Below are positions 56,724 through 64,000 of a DNA stretch of 64,000 bases, piece after piece. The translations under genes were made by a program, and so were the position numbers. The notes under the pieces are model-generated. The model saw only the letters and a list, made by a program, of their open reading frames with translations, did not search any database and was not told the DNA's origin. The stretch's first letter is position 1. The number at the start of each line of letters is the position of its first letter. The stretch spans positions 62,027 through 126,026 of the forward strand of contig NZ_MSZX01000005.1 in assembly GCF_002021565.1 (NCBI RefSeq), in the 5' to 3' direction. This stretch comes from Paenibacillus selenitireducens (GTDB lineage Bacteria > Bacillota > Bacilli > Paenibacillales > Paenibacillaceae).

Positions 56724-57899
56724 ATGAAAAATAAAGTACGTGAATTACGCCAGTTATTAGCTGCGAAAAAAGAGGCTGCAACGGTAGCCGCGAACGAAGG
56801 AAGAACCGAAGAAGCACGTTCAATGTTATCCGAAATGCGAAGTTTACAGGAACAGATTCAAACGTTGGAAGAATTGGACGATGTTCAAGTTCCGATCCCA
56901 GGAACGGAAGTCCCTGTTATCGAGAATGAAGAAGAAACGCGTTCGATGAAAAAGGTAAAAACTATTGTTAGCAGCAAAGAGTATAGAACGGCGTTTTTCA
57001 ATCGAGTATTAGGTGAAGCGACGAACAAAGATCGCCAAATGCTTGAAGAAGTGCGGACTCTCTCGGGCATTACAGGAAAGGATGGAGGCTACCTAGTTCC
57101 GAAGGATGTTGAGACAGAGATCATTCGATTGAAGCGCGATTTACCACAATTAGAAAAACTCGTTCGCGTAATTCCGGTGAAATCGAATACTGGTACGCGA
57201 AATATTGAGACGGGTTCTCGCTTTACAAAGTTCCTCCCATTAGCTGAACTACAGGATATGAAAGAAGGTGGAAGCCCTCAATTTTCTCAAGTTCCTTTTT
57301 CTGTTGTGGATAAAGGTGGGTTTTTCCCGATTCCAAATGATTTACTTGATGATTCACCAGAAGATATTGAGGCTTATTTGGCTGAATGGATCGCCCGCGG
57401 CGTAGTTGGCACGAGGAATGGTGAAATTTTGGTATTACTAGGTGCAATTGAAAGTAAGGTTCCGATCGCTAACATTCAAGATTTGAAAAAAATCTTGAAT
57501 GTTACTCTTGATCCAGCCATTTCAAAGATCGCCTCGATTATTACGAACCAAGATGGTTTCAATCATTTGGATAGTCTTGTTGACGGTCAAGGGCGTCCTT
57601 TACTTCAACCTAATCCATCTGATTCGACCGGGAGATTATTACTTGGTAAACCTGTTGAAGTTGTGTCTAACGAATATTTACCTTCCACAGGTACAACCGA
57701 GAAAAAAGCTCCAATTTTTATTGGCTCTTTCTCTGATTTCATTGTTATTTTCGAGCGTCAAGGCTACCGGATTGATACAACAAATGTCGGCGGCAATTCA
57801 TGGCGTAACAACAGTACCGAAGCACGGGTAATTTACCGGGATGATACTGAGAATCTTGATAGCGCAGCGGTAGTTGCTGGTGAGATCACGCTTGCATAA
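56724..57899 (+). CDS. Major capsid protein, HK97 family
   Basis: 391 aa. N-terminal 100 residues are a coiled-coil delta domain (VRELRQLLAAKKEAATVAAN, MRSLQEQIQTLEELDD) to be removed by the protease. The HK97 core follows: GKDGGYLVPKDVETEIIRLK, VPFSVVDKGGFFPIPNDLLD, GRPLLQPNPSDSTGRLLLGK. Standard order after portal and protease. Confidence 0.94.
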   Translation: MKNKVRELRQLLAAKKEAATVAANEGRTEEARSMLSEMRSLQEQIQTLEELDDVQVPIPGTEVPVIENEEETRSMKKVKTIVSSKEYRTAFFNRVLGEATNKDRQMLEEVRTLSGITGKDGGYLVPKDVETEIIRLKRDLPQLEKLVRVIPVKSNTGTRNIETGSRFTKFLPLAELQDMKEGGSPQFSQVPFSVVDKGGFFPIPNDLLDDSPEDIEAYLAEWIARGVVGTRNGEILVLLGAIESKVPIANIQDLKKILNVTLDPAISKIASIITNQDGFNHLDSLVDGQGRPLLQPNPSDSTGRLLLGKPVEVVSNEYLPSTGTTEKKAPIFIGSFSDFIVIFERQGYRIDTTNVGGNSWRNNSTEARVIYRDDTENLDSAAVVAGEITLA

Positions 57900-57903
57900 C
57901 TCA

Positions 57904-57920
57904 AGGGGCTTTAAGCCCCT
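57904..57920 (+). terminator. Hairpin after the capsid gene
   Basis: AGGGGCT (57904-57910) / AGCCCCT (57914-57920), no T-tract; probably attenuates or stabilises mRNA. Confidence 0.4.
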
Positions 57921-57935
57921 CCTGTGAGGTGTAGA

Positions 57936-58457
57936 ATGTTAACGACCATCGAACGATTAAAGCAATCAGTTTCAAACGTCGAGGATCAGCAACTTGAATT
58001 TTTAATCAAGGCGGCATCATCGTCAATCATCCGATATATCAACCGCCCACTCGAACAAAAAGAATTGGGAGAGTTCCATAATGGGCATGCAGAATCAAAA
58101 TTTTTGAACTTGGAACTCTATCCGCTACATGAGGTAACATCGGTTGAGATGGACGGTGAGACAATCCGGGACATTAAGTTGATTCCGGAAATTGGGCGCT
58201 TGTATAGAGAAAAAGGTTGGACTCCAGGCTTCCGAAATATCGAAGTTCGCTATTCGGGCGGGTACGTGTTGCCTGGTAATGAGAACGCAAATTTGCCAGA
58301 GGATATTGAACTTGCTTGTATCCTTCACGTACAAGACCTCATGAGAACGCCGGGTGTTGTATCTGAGCGCGTTGGAGATATATCGGTAACATATTCACAG
58401 GATCGAATGTCAAACGCAGTGAGAAGCCTTCTAGAAGGTTACAGGCGGTACTTATGA
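57936..58457 (+). CDS. Head-tail connector (gp6-like)
   Basis: 173 aa from ATG 57936 (GAGGTG 6 bases upstream). LTTIERLKQSVSNVEDQQLE, FLIKAASSSIIRYINRPLEQ and VRYSGGYVLPG-type block fit the phage_gp6-like adaptor. Binds below the portal. Confidence 0.82.
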   Translation: MLTTIERLKQSVSNVEDQQLEFLIKAASSSIIRYINRPLEQKELGEFHNGHAESKFLNLELYPLHEVTSVEMDGETIRDIKLIPEIGRLYREKGWTPGFRNIEVRYSGGYVLPGNENANLPEDIELACILHVQDLMRTPGVVSERVGDISVTYSQDRMSNAVRSLLEGYRRYL

Positions 58458-58936
58458 GTAAGGCAAGACGAACAAGATCACGGAGAGCGAACGTGGAGGT
58501 CACCGAAGTTACTTATTTACCGGATATTCTTCGCAAGCTTGAAGAGTTGACAAAGCATGAAGTGCATATCGGTGCTAGTGGGGATCAAGAAACGGCGATG
58601 ATTGCCGGAATCCATGAATATGGCTCCTTGAAGGCGGGCATCCCGGCTCGTTCGTTCATTGGTACCGGGAAGAAGAAAGCACAGGCGGCTATTTCCAAGC
58701 TTGCTAAATCCGGTGTGAATGCGATTGTTCAGAAAAGCGAAACCGCTAGGGGGTTGCTGGAATCGATCGGGCAAGAAGGGGAATCACGCGTTGTTAAAAA
58801 CTTCGATAAGATTCGCACGCCTTCATTGTCGCCATTGTACGCACGTCGAAAGGGTAACGGTAAAATTCTGGTACAAGAACAAAAGTTGAGGGATTCTATC
58901 ACATTTATTGTGATTCCTAAAAAGGGGCGTAGGTGA
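58454..58936 (+). CDS. Head-tail joining/completion protein (HK97 gp10-like)
   Basis: 160 aa. Very basic start (MSKARRTRSRRANVEV), then KHEVHIGASGDQETAMIAGI, HEYGSLKAGIPARSFIGTG and IRTPSLSPLYARRKG. The IPARSF block is the hallmark of this group. Four-base overlaps on both sides. Confidence 0.82.
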   Translation: MSKARRTRSRRANVEVTEVTYLPDILRKLEELTKHEVHIGASGDQETAMIAGIHEYGSLKAGIPARSFIGTGKKKAQAAISKLAKSGVNAIVQKSETARGLLESIGQEGESRVVKNFDKIRTPSLSPLYARRKGNGKILVQEQKLRDSITFIVIPKKGRR

Positions 58937-59283
58937 TGAGGAATTTTCGTTTTGCATCTATCGTCCGTAAATACTTTCGTCCATATGTCCAGGTTCAAGA
59001 AAGTGAAGGGAAGAGGGATGAAGACGGCGTATGGATTCCGTCTGAACCCATCCTTAAGAGTTTGCAAGGGCATATCCAGCCGATCAGTGCTGAATTGCAG
59101 CAGGTCGAAGGTGGCCGCTATACGAAAACGGACCGGATGCTCTTCACGGAATCAAGTCACGAATCCGGCGATATTATCGGATACCAGGGCAATCGATATA
59201 CCGTAGGGACCGAAGTGGAACGAGAGTATAGTGACATCAATCAATACGTCATTAAGAAGGTGATCGTCAGTGATACAGTTTAA
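58936..59283 (+). CDS. Head closure/stopper-like protein
   Basis: 115 aa from ATG 58936 (GGGGCGTAGG upstream; GTG 58933 possible). LQGHIQPISAELQQVEGGRY, LFTESSHESGDIIGYQGNRY. Size and place fit a gp9/gp16-like stopper. Confidence 0.65.
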   Translation: MRNFRFASIVRKYFRPYVQVQESEGKRDEDGVWIPSEPILKSLQGHIQPISAELQQVEGGRYTKTDRMLFTESSHESGDIIGYQGNRYTVGTEVEREYSDINQYVIKKVIVSDTV

Positions 59284-59764
59284 GTTGATTCGTTCAACGA
59301 TCATTCGGAACCTAAAAGCATATCTTCATCTTGAGATCATAGAAATGAATGGTGGCGGAGACATTCCGAAAACAGCTTTCCTGACCTATGACTTCACAGA
59401 AGGGATAGGAGATGCCAAAGGTTTCCCTATCGTTTACGCGGAAGAAAACAAAATTAAGTATGTCGAGACGGTGCCTTTTACCGTCTCTTTTTTGTCTTAC
59501 GCAGATGATAAAGCGACCAGTTTCGAGAATGCGATAAAGGCTCGGGATTGGTTCAAAACTATTGGACACGACATATTAAAAGATTTGGCCAATGTGATTG
59601 TGGTGGATACGGGTCCTGTTGAAAATCGAGATATCGCGATTGGGATTGAGTGGGAACGAAGACAGGGTTTTGAGGTCATGTTCCGTACGCTGGACATTAT
59701 CGAAACAGAGCTGAACCCCATCGAGAAAGTAAATATAAAAGGAGCTGAGAACCTTGGCAGTTAA
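59270..59764 (+). CDS. Neck/tail terminator-like protein
   Basis: 164 aa from GTG 59270. Contains AFLTYDFTEGIGDAKGFPIV, VPFTVSFLSYADDKATSFEN and IGIEWERRQGFEVMFRTLDI, a pattern seen in neck terminators of contractile-tail phages (LIC_12616-type). Overlaps neighbours, directly before the sheath gene. Confidence 0.7.
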   Translation: MIQFKLIRSTIIRNLKAYLHLEIIEMNGGGDIPKTAFLTYDFTEGIGDAKGFPIVYAEENKIKYVETVPFTVSFLSYADDKATSFENAIKARDWFKTIGHDILKDLANVIVVDTGPVENRDIAIGIEWERRQGFEVMFRTLDIIETELNPIEKVNIKGAENLGS

Positions 59765-60758
59765 AGGTGATGTAACAGTAACGATAGACATGCAACGCCC
59801 TACACCAAAATTAGGTTTTGGGAAGCCTCTTATCATTGGATCGAGCGCTACAGGCATGGAGTACACGACGTATTCTGATTTAGAAGGCGTCGGGAAAGAT
59901 TTTGCTGCTAATTCAGACGTTTATAAAGCTGCATTAGCATTATTAAGTCAAGGCGATAATTCACCTGCGGAAATTGCCATTATGTTATATAAGACCGAGG
60001 GAGAAACATTACAGACTTTTCTTCCCAAAATTTTCGCGAAAGATTGGTACTTCCTTATTTCGACAAGCAGCCAGGTTACCAATATTACCGCGATTGCGGA
60101 CGCCGTAGAATTGGATAAATCCCGCCAGTTCTTCGCGAGTACGAGCAGTTTAGAAGACTTGGCGAAAATCTATGCAAAGAAATACGACAGAACGACTCTT
60201 TTCTATCATACGGATACAGATAATTACCCGGAAGCCGCTTGGATTGGGGAGGCTGCTTCGGCAGAACCCGGAAGCCTGACATGGAAATTCAAGACATTAA
60301 AAGGGATTGCTCCATTGGATATCGATACGACAGAGCTAATGGAGATTGAAGCGTTAGGTGCCAATACCTATGTCACGAAAGCAGGGGATGACGTGACAAG
60401 TGAGGGTAAAACGGTCTCCGGTGAGTACATCGATATTATTCATTCTCGCGATTACCTCGTAACTAGCATTCAGTATGCAATTCAAAAGTTACTCAACAAA
60501 GCAAAGAAAATTAACTATGACAATGGAGGGATTGCACAACTAGAATCTGCTACTCGGAATGTATTGAAACGCGCGGATTTGAACGGTATGATCGCGCACG
60601 ATGACGATGGACAAGCGTTGTACGCAACTTTCTTCAAGACGCGCGACCAGGTCGATCCTGCCGATAGACAAAACCGGGAATACAACGACGGAACATTCGA
60701 GTTTGAACTTGCTGGAGCGATTCACAGATCGAAAATTAAAGGAATTATCAAACTGTAA
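59754..60758 (+). CDS. Contractile tail sheath protein (DUF3383-like)
   Basis: 334 aa from TTG 59754. DUF3383-type pattern: LGFGKPLIIGSSATGMEYTT, ANSDVYKAALALLSQGD, DWYFLISTSSQVTNITAIAD, SRDYLVTSIQYAIQKLLNKA and a C-terminal AGAIHRSKIKGII. This establishes prophage 2 as a myovirus-type element, in contrast to prophage 1. Confidence 0.85.
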   Translation: MAVKGDVTVTIDMQRPTPKLGFGKPLIIGSSATGMEYTTYSDLEGVGKDFAANSDVYKAALALLSQGDNSPAEIAIMLYKTEGETLQTFLPKIFAKDWYFLISTSSQVTNITAIADAVELDKSRQFFASTSSLEDLAKIYAKKYDRTTLFYHTDTDNYPEAAWIGEAASAEPGSLTWKFKTLKGIAPLDIDTTELMEIEALGANTYVTKAGDDVTSEGKTVSGEYIDIIHSRDYLVTSIQYAIQKLLNKAKKINYDNGGIAQLESATRNVLKRADLNGMIAHDDDGQALYATFFKTRDQVDPADRQNREYNDGTFEFELAGAIHRSKIKGIIKL

Positions 60759-60774
60759 GGAGGATTGAAAAATC

Positions 60775-61164
60775 ATGAATACGTATGATCCAAAAGATGT
60801 GACGGTTGTCGTCGGCGGGACGTATCTCACGGGTTTTAGTGAGGATATGGTTGAAGCTGAGAAGGACGAGGATAACTATGAGACGAAAGTCGGCGCGCAG
60901 GGGGATGTTATCCGTACAAAAGTGAATAATCCCCTTGGCACCATTACATTAACTTTACTCCCGACCAGCCCTCAAGTGGCATACATGGATAAATTAGCGA
61001 ATACCGGGGCACTAGTTCCGGTTTCGGTCATCCATAGCGGTACACCGAAAGAGACGATCACAGTTACAGAGTCTTTTGTGAAGAAACCAGCAACACGCAC
61101 GTACGGTAAAGATGCCGAAGATCGCGAGTATGAATTGCAATGCCTTGATATGGATATCCAATAA
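60775..61164 (+). CDS. Tail tube protein (DUF3277-like)
   Basis: 129 aa. DPKDVTVVVGGTYLTGFSED, NYETKVGAQGDVIRTKVNNP, LGTITLTLLP: the pattern of the small tube protein that follows DUF3383 sheaths. Forms the inner tube of the contractile tail. Confidence 0.82.
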   Translation: MNTYDPKDVTVVVGGTYLTGFSEDMVEAEKDEDNYETKVGAQGDVIRTKVNNPLGTITLTLLPTSPQVAYMDKLANTGALVPVSVIHSGTPKETITVTESFVKKPATRTYGKDAEDREYELQCLDMDIQ

Positions 61165-61187
61165 CAAACAAAGGGAGACGATTCACA

Positions 61188-61496
61188 ATGTTTAAACAAA
61201 AGAACTTTACAACTAAAGCAGGAAATAAATTTGTATTCCAACATCCAGGTGTGCGGATGGTATCCAAGATCAATGACGCCAGTAAAAACAAGCATGGCGT
61301 TGTATCGGAGGAACGGCTTGCAGAAGAAATGTTAAAGCACGTGGTTGTTGATCCAAAAATGAAAATCGATGATTTCACTAATTACAAGGAGTACAGCGAA
61401 GTAATTAATTCCGCATATGCTTTTATTTCCGGTCAATCAGACGGTGGTGAGGAAGACAATGACAATCAGCAAGAAGGAAGCGAAACGGAGGGCTAA
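61188..61496 (+). CDS. Tail assembly chaperone, first ORF
   Basis: 102 aa, FKQKNFTTKAGNKFVFQHPG, EMLKHVVVDPKMKIDDFTNY, ending in an acidic tail (GGEEDNDNQQEGSETEG). Fits the first chaperone ORF of contractile-tail phages. The second ORF overlaps its end in the +1 frame. Confidence 0.7.
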   Translation: MFKQKNFTTKAGNKFVFQHPGVRMVSKINDASKNKHGVVSEERLAEEMLKHVVVDPKMKIDDFTNYKEYSEVINSAYAFISGQSDGGEEDNDNQQEGSETEG

Positions 61497-61647
61497 GGAA
61501 CGTTGGTTCCAATGGCGGATACTGCTTTCTGATATGAATATCACATACGCGGATTTAATGCTCATGGATGATGATGATCTTGCGGAAGCAAACGCCGCAC
61601 TTGATATTCATATCGAACAGCAACAAAAAGAAATGAATAAGAAGTAA
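61459..61647 (+). CDS. Tail assembly chaperone, second ORF (+1 frame)
   Basis: 62 aa from ATG 61459 with GAGGAAG upstream, overlapping the first ORF by 38 bp. KKEAKRRAKERWFQWRILLS and MLMDDDDLAEANAALDIHIE. The frame opens well before 61459 (from about 61417), so a +1 frameshift fusion is also possible, as in the prophage 1 pair. Confidence 0.65.
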   Translation: MTISKKEAKRRAKERWFQWRILLSDMNITYADLMLMDDDDLAEANAALDIHIEQQQKEMNKK

Positions 61648-61649
61648 CG

Positions 61650-61677
61650 CAAGCGCCCAACATGGCGCTTGTTTTTG
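61650..61677 (+). terminator. Terminator/attenuator before the tape measure gene
   Basis: CAAGCGCC (61650-61657) / GGCGCTTG (61664-61671), then TTTTTG. Same place as the prophage 1 attenuator at 22042. Confidence 0.7.
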
Positions 61678-61696
61678 TGTAGAGGTGGTGAGGTAT

Positions 61697-62347
61697 TTGG
61701 GTGTAATCGGTAACCTGATGTTTGCCGTTGGCTTCAAAGTCGGCGATAGTGCGCTGAAAAAGGTCGATAAGCAAATGACCGGGTTGAAAGATAATTGGAC
61801 AAAAGTCGGAATCGCGACCGCTGCGGTGGGGACGGCAATTATTGGCGTTGGTGTTGCGGCGTTATCAGCTTCAAGTGATTTCAATAAATCTATGGCATCT
61901 ATTCAAATGGCAACCGGACAAACTGCGGATCAAATGGAAGCGACGAAGGATGTCGCTAAAAATCTGTATAAACAGAATTTCGGCGAGAATTGGCAATTAC
62001 TCAGTGATGCGATAGCGGTAACGACTCAAATTACACAGCAGCACGGTAAGGAACTCGAAAACACAACGCGTAACGCCTTGCTATTCCAGGAGGCATTCAA
62101 AAAGGATATTCCCGAATCCATCAAAACTACGGATACCATGATGAGGCAATTTGGGATTACGAGTGATGATTCCTTTAATCTTCTGGCTCAAGGACAGCAG
62201 AAAGGGTTGGATAAGTCCGGCGAGCTGCTAGATACAGCGAATGAATACGCCAATCAGTTTAAAGCGCTTGGGTTCTCTGCTGATGAAATGTTCGACACAT
62301 TGGCAGCCGGGTCTGAGAACGGCGCGTTCAATTTAGATAAAGTGGGT
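61697..62347 (+). CDS. Tape measure protein, exon 1
   Basis: Start TTG 61697 (GAGGTGGTGAGG upstream; GTG 61685 possible). Hydrophobic helix (VGIATAAVGTAIIGVGVAAL) then tape-measure core (SIQMATGQTADQMEATKDVA, GFSADEMFDTLAAGSENGAF) to NLDKVG. Exon ends at 62347 on a codon boundary, within AGTGGGT, which pairs with the intron guide sequence. The reading frame runs on into the intron only to 62437. Joined to exon 2 it reads NLDKVG-DAVKEFNIRSKDG, the normal tape-measure sequence. Confidence 0.9.
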
Positions 62348-63713
62348 TATACGGCTCACTATAAACTCCTCTATTTGCTGGGACGTCTTATGTTGATATT
62401 AAATCAAATCATATGTAAAAGAATTTGTTTGATATAATACATTTAACAAGATAATCAGCAGGGAAGCTTTTTGGGAGGGACTAATTTTGTTTGATATTTA
62501 CGTCATTAGAAATATCATTAACGAGAAAAAATATATCGGTTACACCTCGAAAGGATATAAAACGAGATTTAGACTTCATATAAAGGAAGCATATGAAGGA
62601 AATACTTCGCGTTACCTTTGTAAAGCCATTCGCAAATATGGTAAAGAAAATTTCACCGTTGAATTACTTGAAACCGTTGAGACTCATGAGCTTGCAGTAG
62701 AGAAAGAAATCTACTATATCCAAAAAATGAACACCTTTGCTCATAAAAAAGGAAGCCATGGATATAATGCAACACTCGGCGGGGAAGGTGTAAACGGTAA
62801 GTTAGTTCCCCAAAGTATGAGAGACAAGATGAGTAAAATAAAAAAGGACCAGTTAGCTTGGGTCGGTAAAAATAATCCTATGTATAAGAAGGGGTATTTG
62901 ATTGCCGGAGATAAGCATCCTTTGTTTGGAAAGAATCATTCATCTGAAACAAAATCAAAAATAAGTCAGTCAAATAAAGGACGACATATTGGGATTAATA
63001 ACCCTGCTTCTAAGCTGACCGAATGTTACTCTCTTGAGTGTAAAACAGGAAAAATTGAAATGTTCAGTAGTTTTTATGAAATGCAGCAGTTTTTCATTAG
63101 CTTGGGGATGAAGTTGAATAGAAGTATCGTACTAGGTATTATGCGAATGGATAAAGGTAAGAAAAGCTACAAAAGATATAAGTTTTTTCGAGAAGACGTT
63201 ACACCGAATGATATTTTTTCGGAAATAAGACGTAAATATCAAATGAAAATCTTTGAGCCCATAGAATTAAAGGATCATAGGCAAGGTGAAGAACACCCGA
63301 AAGCCAAAAATATGATATGTTTTGCTAGTGAGATTTCAACAGGAAAGATATATAGATTTGAATCATGGTATGAATTGAAAAGAGGACTCGGAATAATTAC
63401 AGGTAAAGAAATTACATACTCTAGCCTCTTTAAAGTTCTCACTGGTAAATATAAACAAACGACAGGATATCATGTTTTTAGGGAGGATATTACCGAAAAG
63501 TCAACATTCAGTGCCATATCCGATAATTATGAAATCCAAAAAGAACCTTCAACGACTAGCCGAGAGGCGTAGGGCGCAAGCTATTGGCGTTCGAAACGGG
63601 GAGCATCCAAGCTCTCTTTTTTTATGCTTGGGTGAAGATATAGTCTGGTCTGCATGGAAACATGCAGCAGCCAAAAGGCGGTACAGAAATAGCGAATCTG
63701 TACGAACAAAACG
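62348..63713 (+). ncRNA. Group I self-splicing intron in the tape measure gene
   Basis: 1,366 nt. P1: exon AGTGGGT pairs with GCTCACT (62354-62360), with a U-G pair at the splice site. Core elements: AATCAGCAGGGAAGC (62453-62467, P3/P4 region), TCAACGACTA (63549-63558) and AAGATATAGTCT (63635-63646), whose GACTA/TAGTC form P7. The intron ends in G (63713), as group I introns require. These are subgroup IA-type signatures. ACGGC (62351-62355) could also pair with GCCGT in exon 2. It encodes a homing endonuclease. Confidence 0.93.
62487..63572 (+). CDS. Intron-encoded GIY-YIG homing endonuclease
   Basis: 361 aa from TTG 62487 with GGGAGGGA upstream. GIY-YIG domain 1-95: DIYVIRNIINEKKYIGYT (first Gly replaced by Asp), catalytic Arg in KTRFRLHIKE, Glu in AVEKEIYYIQKM. 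NUMOD3-type DNA-binding motifs follow (NNPMYKKG, KHPLFGKNHSSETKSKISQS). The C-terminal half holds two related units of about 80 residues (NPASKLTECYS... and HPKAKNMICFA..., each ending FRED(V/I)T). It makes intronless alleles cut for homing. The 3' end overlaps the intron core at P7. Confidence 0.92.
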   Translation: MFDIYVIRNIINEKKYIGYTSKGYKTRFRLHIKEAYEGNTSRYLCKAIRKYGKENFTVELLETVETHELAVEKEIYYIQKMNTFAHKKGSHGYNATLGGEGVNGKLVPQSMRDKMSKIKKDQLAWVGKNNPMYKKGYLIAGDKHPLFGKNHSSETKSKISQSNKGRHIGINNPASKLTECYSLECKTGKIEMFSSFYEMQQFFISLGMKLNRSIVLGIMRMDKGKKSYKRYKFFREDVTPNDIFSEIRRKYQMKIFEPIELKDHRQGEEHPKAKNMICFASEISTGKIYRFESWYELKRGLGIITGKEITYSSLFKVLTGKYKQTTGYHVFREDITEKSTFSAISDNYEIQKEPSTTSREA

Positions 63714-64000
63714 GATGCCGTCAAAGAATTTAATATCCGTTCAAAGGACGGAAGCAAGACATCGATGGAAGCTTTTGAAATGCTTGGATTGAATGCTGAT
63801 AAGCTGATGCATACGTTCGCCGCGGGTGGACCCCAAGCCAAGCAAGCATTTACACAGATCATGCAAATGATCGGCGATGTTGAGGACCCTGTTGCCCGAA
63901 ATACGATCGGGGTCGCTTTGATGGGTTCGCAATTCGAGGATTTAGAAGTTAAGACGATTACCGCCATGGGTAGTGCAAGGACGCAGTTTGATATGACGAT
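63714..64000 (+). CDS. Tape measure protein, exon 2 (cut by window edge)
   Basis: Open frame from 63714 with no stop to the edge: DAVKEFNIRSKDGSKTSMEA, FEMLGLNADKLMHTFAAGGP, MIGDVEDPVARNTIGVALMG. It continues exon 1 in frame after removal of the intron. The remainder of the tail, baseplate and lysis genes of prophage 2 lie outside the window. Confidence 0.9.

Noticed and set aside
61555-61884. 109-aa antisense ORF over the tape measure start
   Set aside because: It is the complement of well-supported coding sequence, has no ribosome site and no recognisable domain.
62348-62437. C-terminal 29 residues and stop of an apparently truncated tape measure protein
   Set aside because: They lie inside the intron: the splice-site pairing and the in-frame continuation at 63714 show that the gene is interrupted, not truncated.
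1-64000. Insertion sequence or transposase
   Set aside because: No transposase motif or paired terminal repeats were seen; all recombinases are phage-type tyrosine enzymes.

Overview
The window is almost entirely prophage DNA: two different prophages lying head to tail in a low-to-moderate GC Bacillota chromosome. Frequent TTG/GTG starts, strong GGAGG ribosome binding sites, a DnaI-type helicase loader, ArpU-family late regulators and a secreted copper-amine-oxidase-N-like stalk protein suggest Paenibacillus or a close relative (an inference; no host housekeeping gene is visible).

Prophage 1 (about 1-37.9 kb, left end outside the window) runs: leftward integrase (cut by the window edge) and LexA/CI-type repressor; divergent operator region; cro-like, excisionase-like and ORF6C antirepressor genes; an O-type initiator with an origin-like iteron array inside it; DnaI loader; D12-class adenine methyltransferase; small unknown genes; ArpU-like regulator; a roughly 340-nt non-coding segment with strong hairpins and a minimal tRNA-like fold; a small tyrosine recombinase; TerS and TerL; a four-helix membrane moron; portal; a protease/scaffold pair with a nested scaffold start; capsid; connectors; tail tube; frameshift-type tail chaperones; a 1,670-aa tape measure; Dit, fibre and Tal-like proteins; a secreted stalk protein; holin and amidase. 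No sheath gene is present, so it is a siphovirus. A short leftward set of tiny genes follows a bidirectional terminator.

The interval from about 37.9 to 39.7 kb holds small HTH genes, unknown genes and terminators and probably contains the junction of the two elements. I could not place att sites because the other ends lie outside the window.

Prophage 2 (about 39.7 kb to the right edge, incomplete) has its own integrase, a short XRE repressor with well-defined 17-bp operators, and an early region paralogous to prophage 1: excisionase-like, ORF6C fragment, 162-aa unknown, O-type initiator with the same iteron spacing, DnaI and a CxxC miniprotein. It carries a beta sliding clamp where prophage 1 has other genes. 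After the ArpU gene come another non-coding segment, a small tyrosine recombinase that appears to start at ATA, an HNH nuclease, an AT-rich two-gene moron cassette with its own terminator, and then an HK97-type head module (P27 TerS, TerL, portal, protease, capsid) joined to a contractile tail (sheath, tube, chaperones). The tape-measure gene is split by a 1,366-nt group I intron carrying a GIY-YIG homing endonuclease; both splice sites can be placed.

The items most worth following are: 11-bp-phased repeats directly after each ArpU gene; the structured RNA candidates beside them; the conserved iteron array inside each initiator gene; the intron; the ATA-start recombinase; and the two membrane-protein morons in the packaging region, which look like phage-borne defence or exclusion genes.
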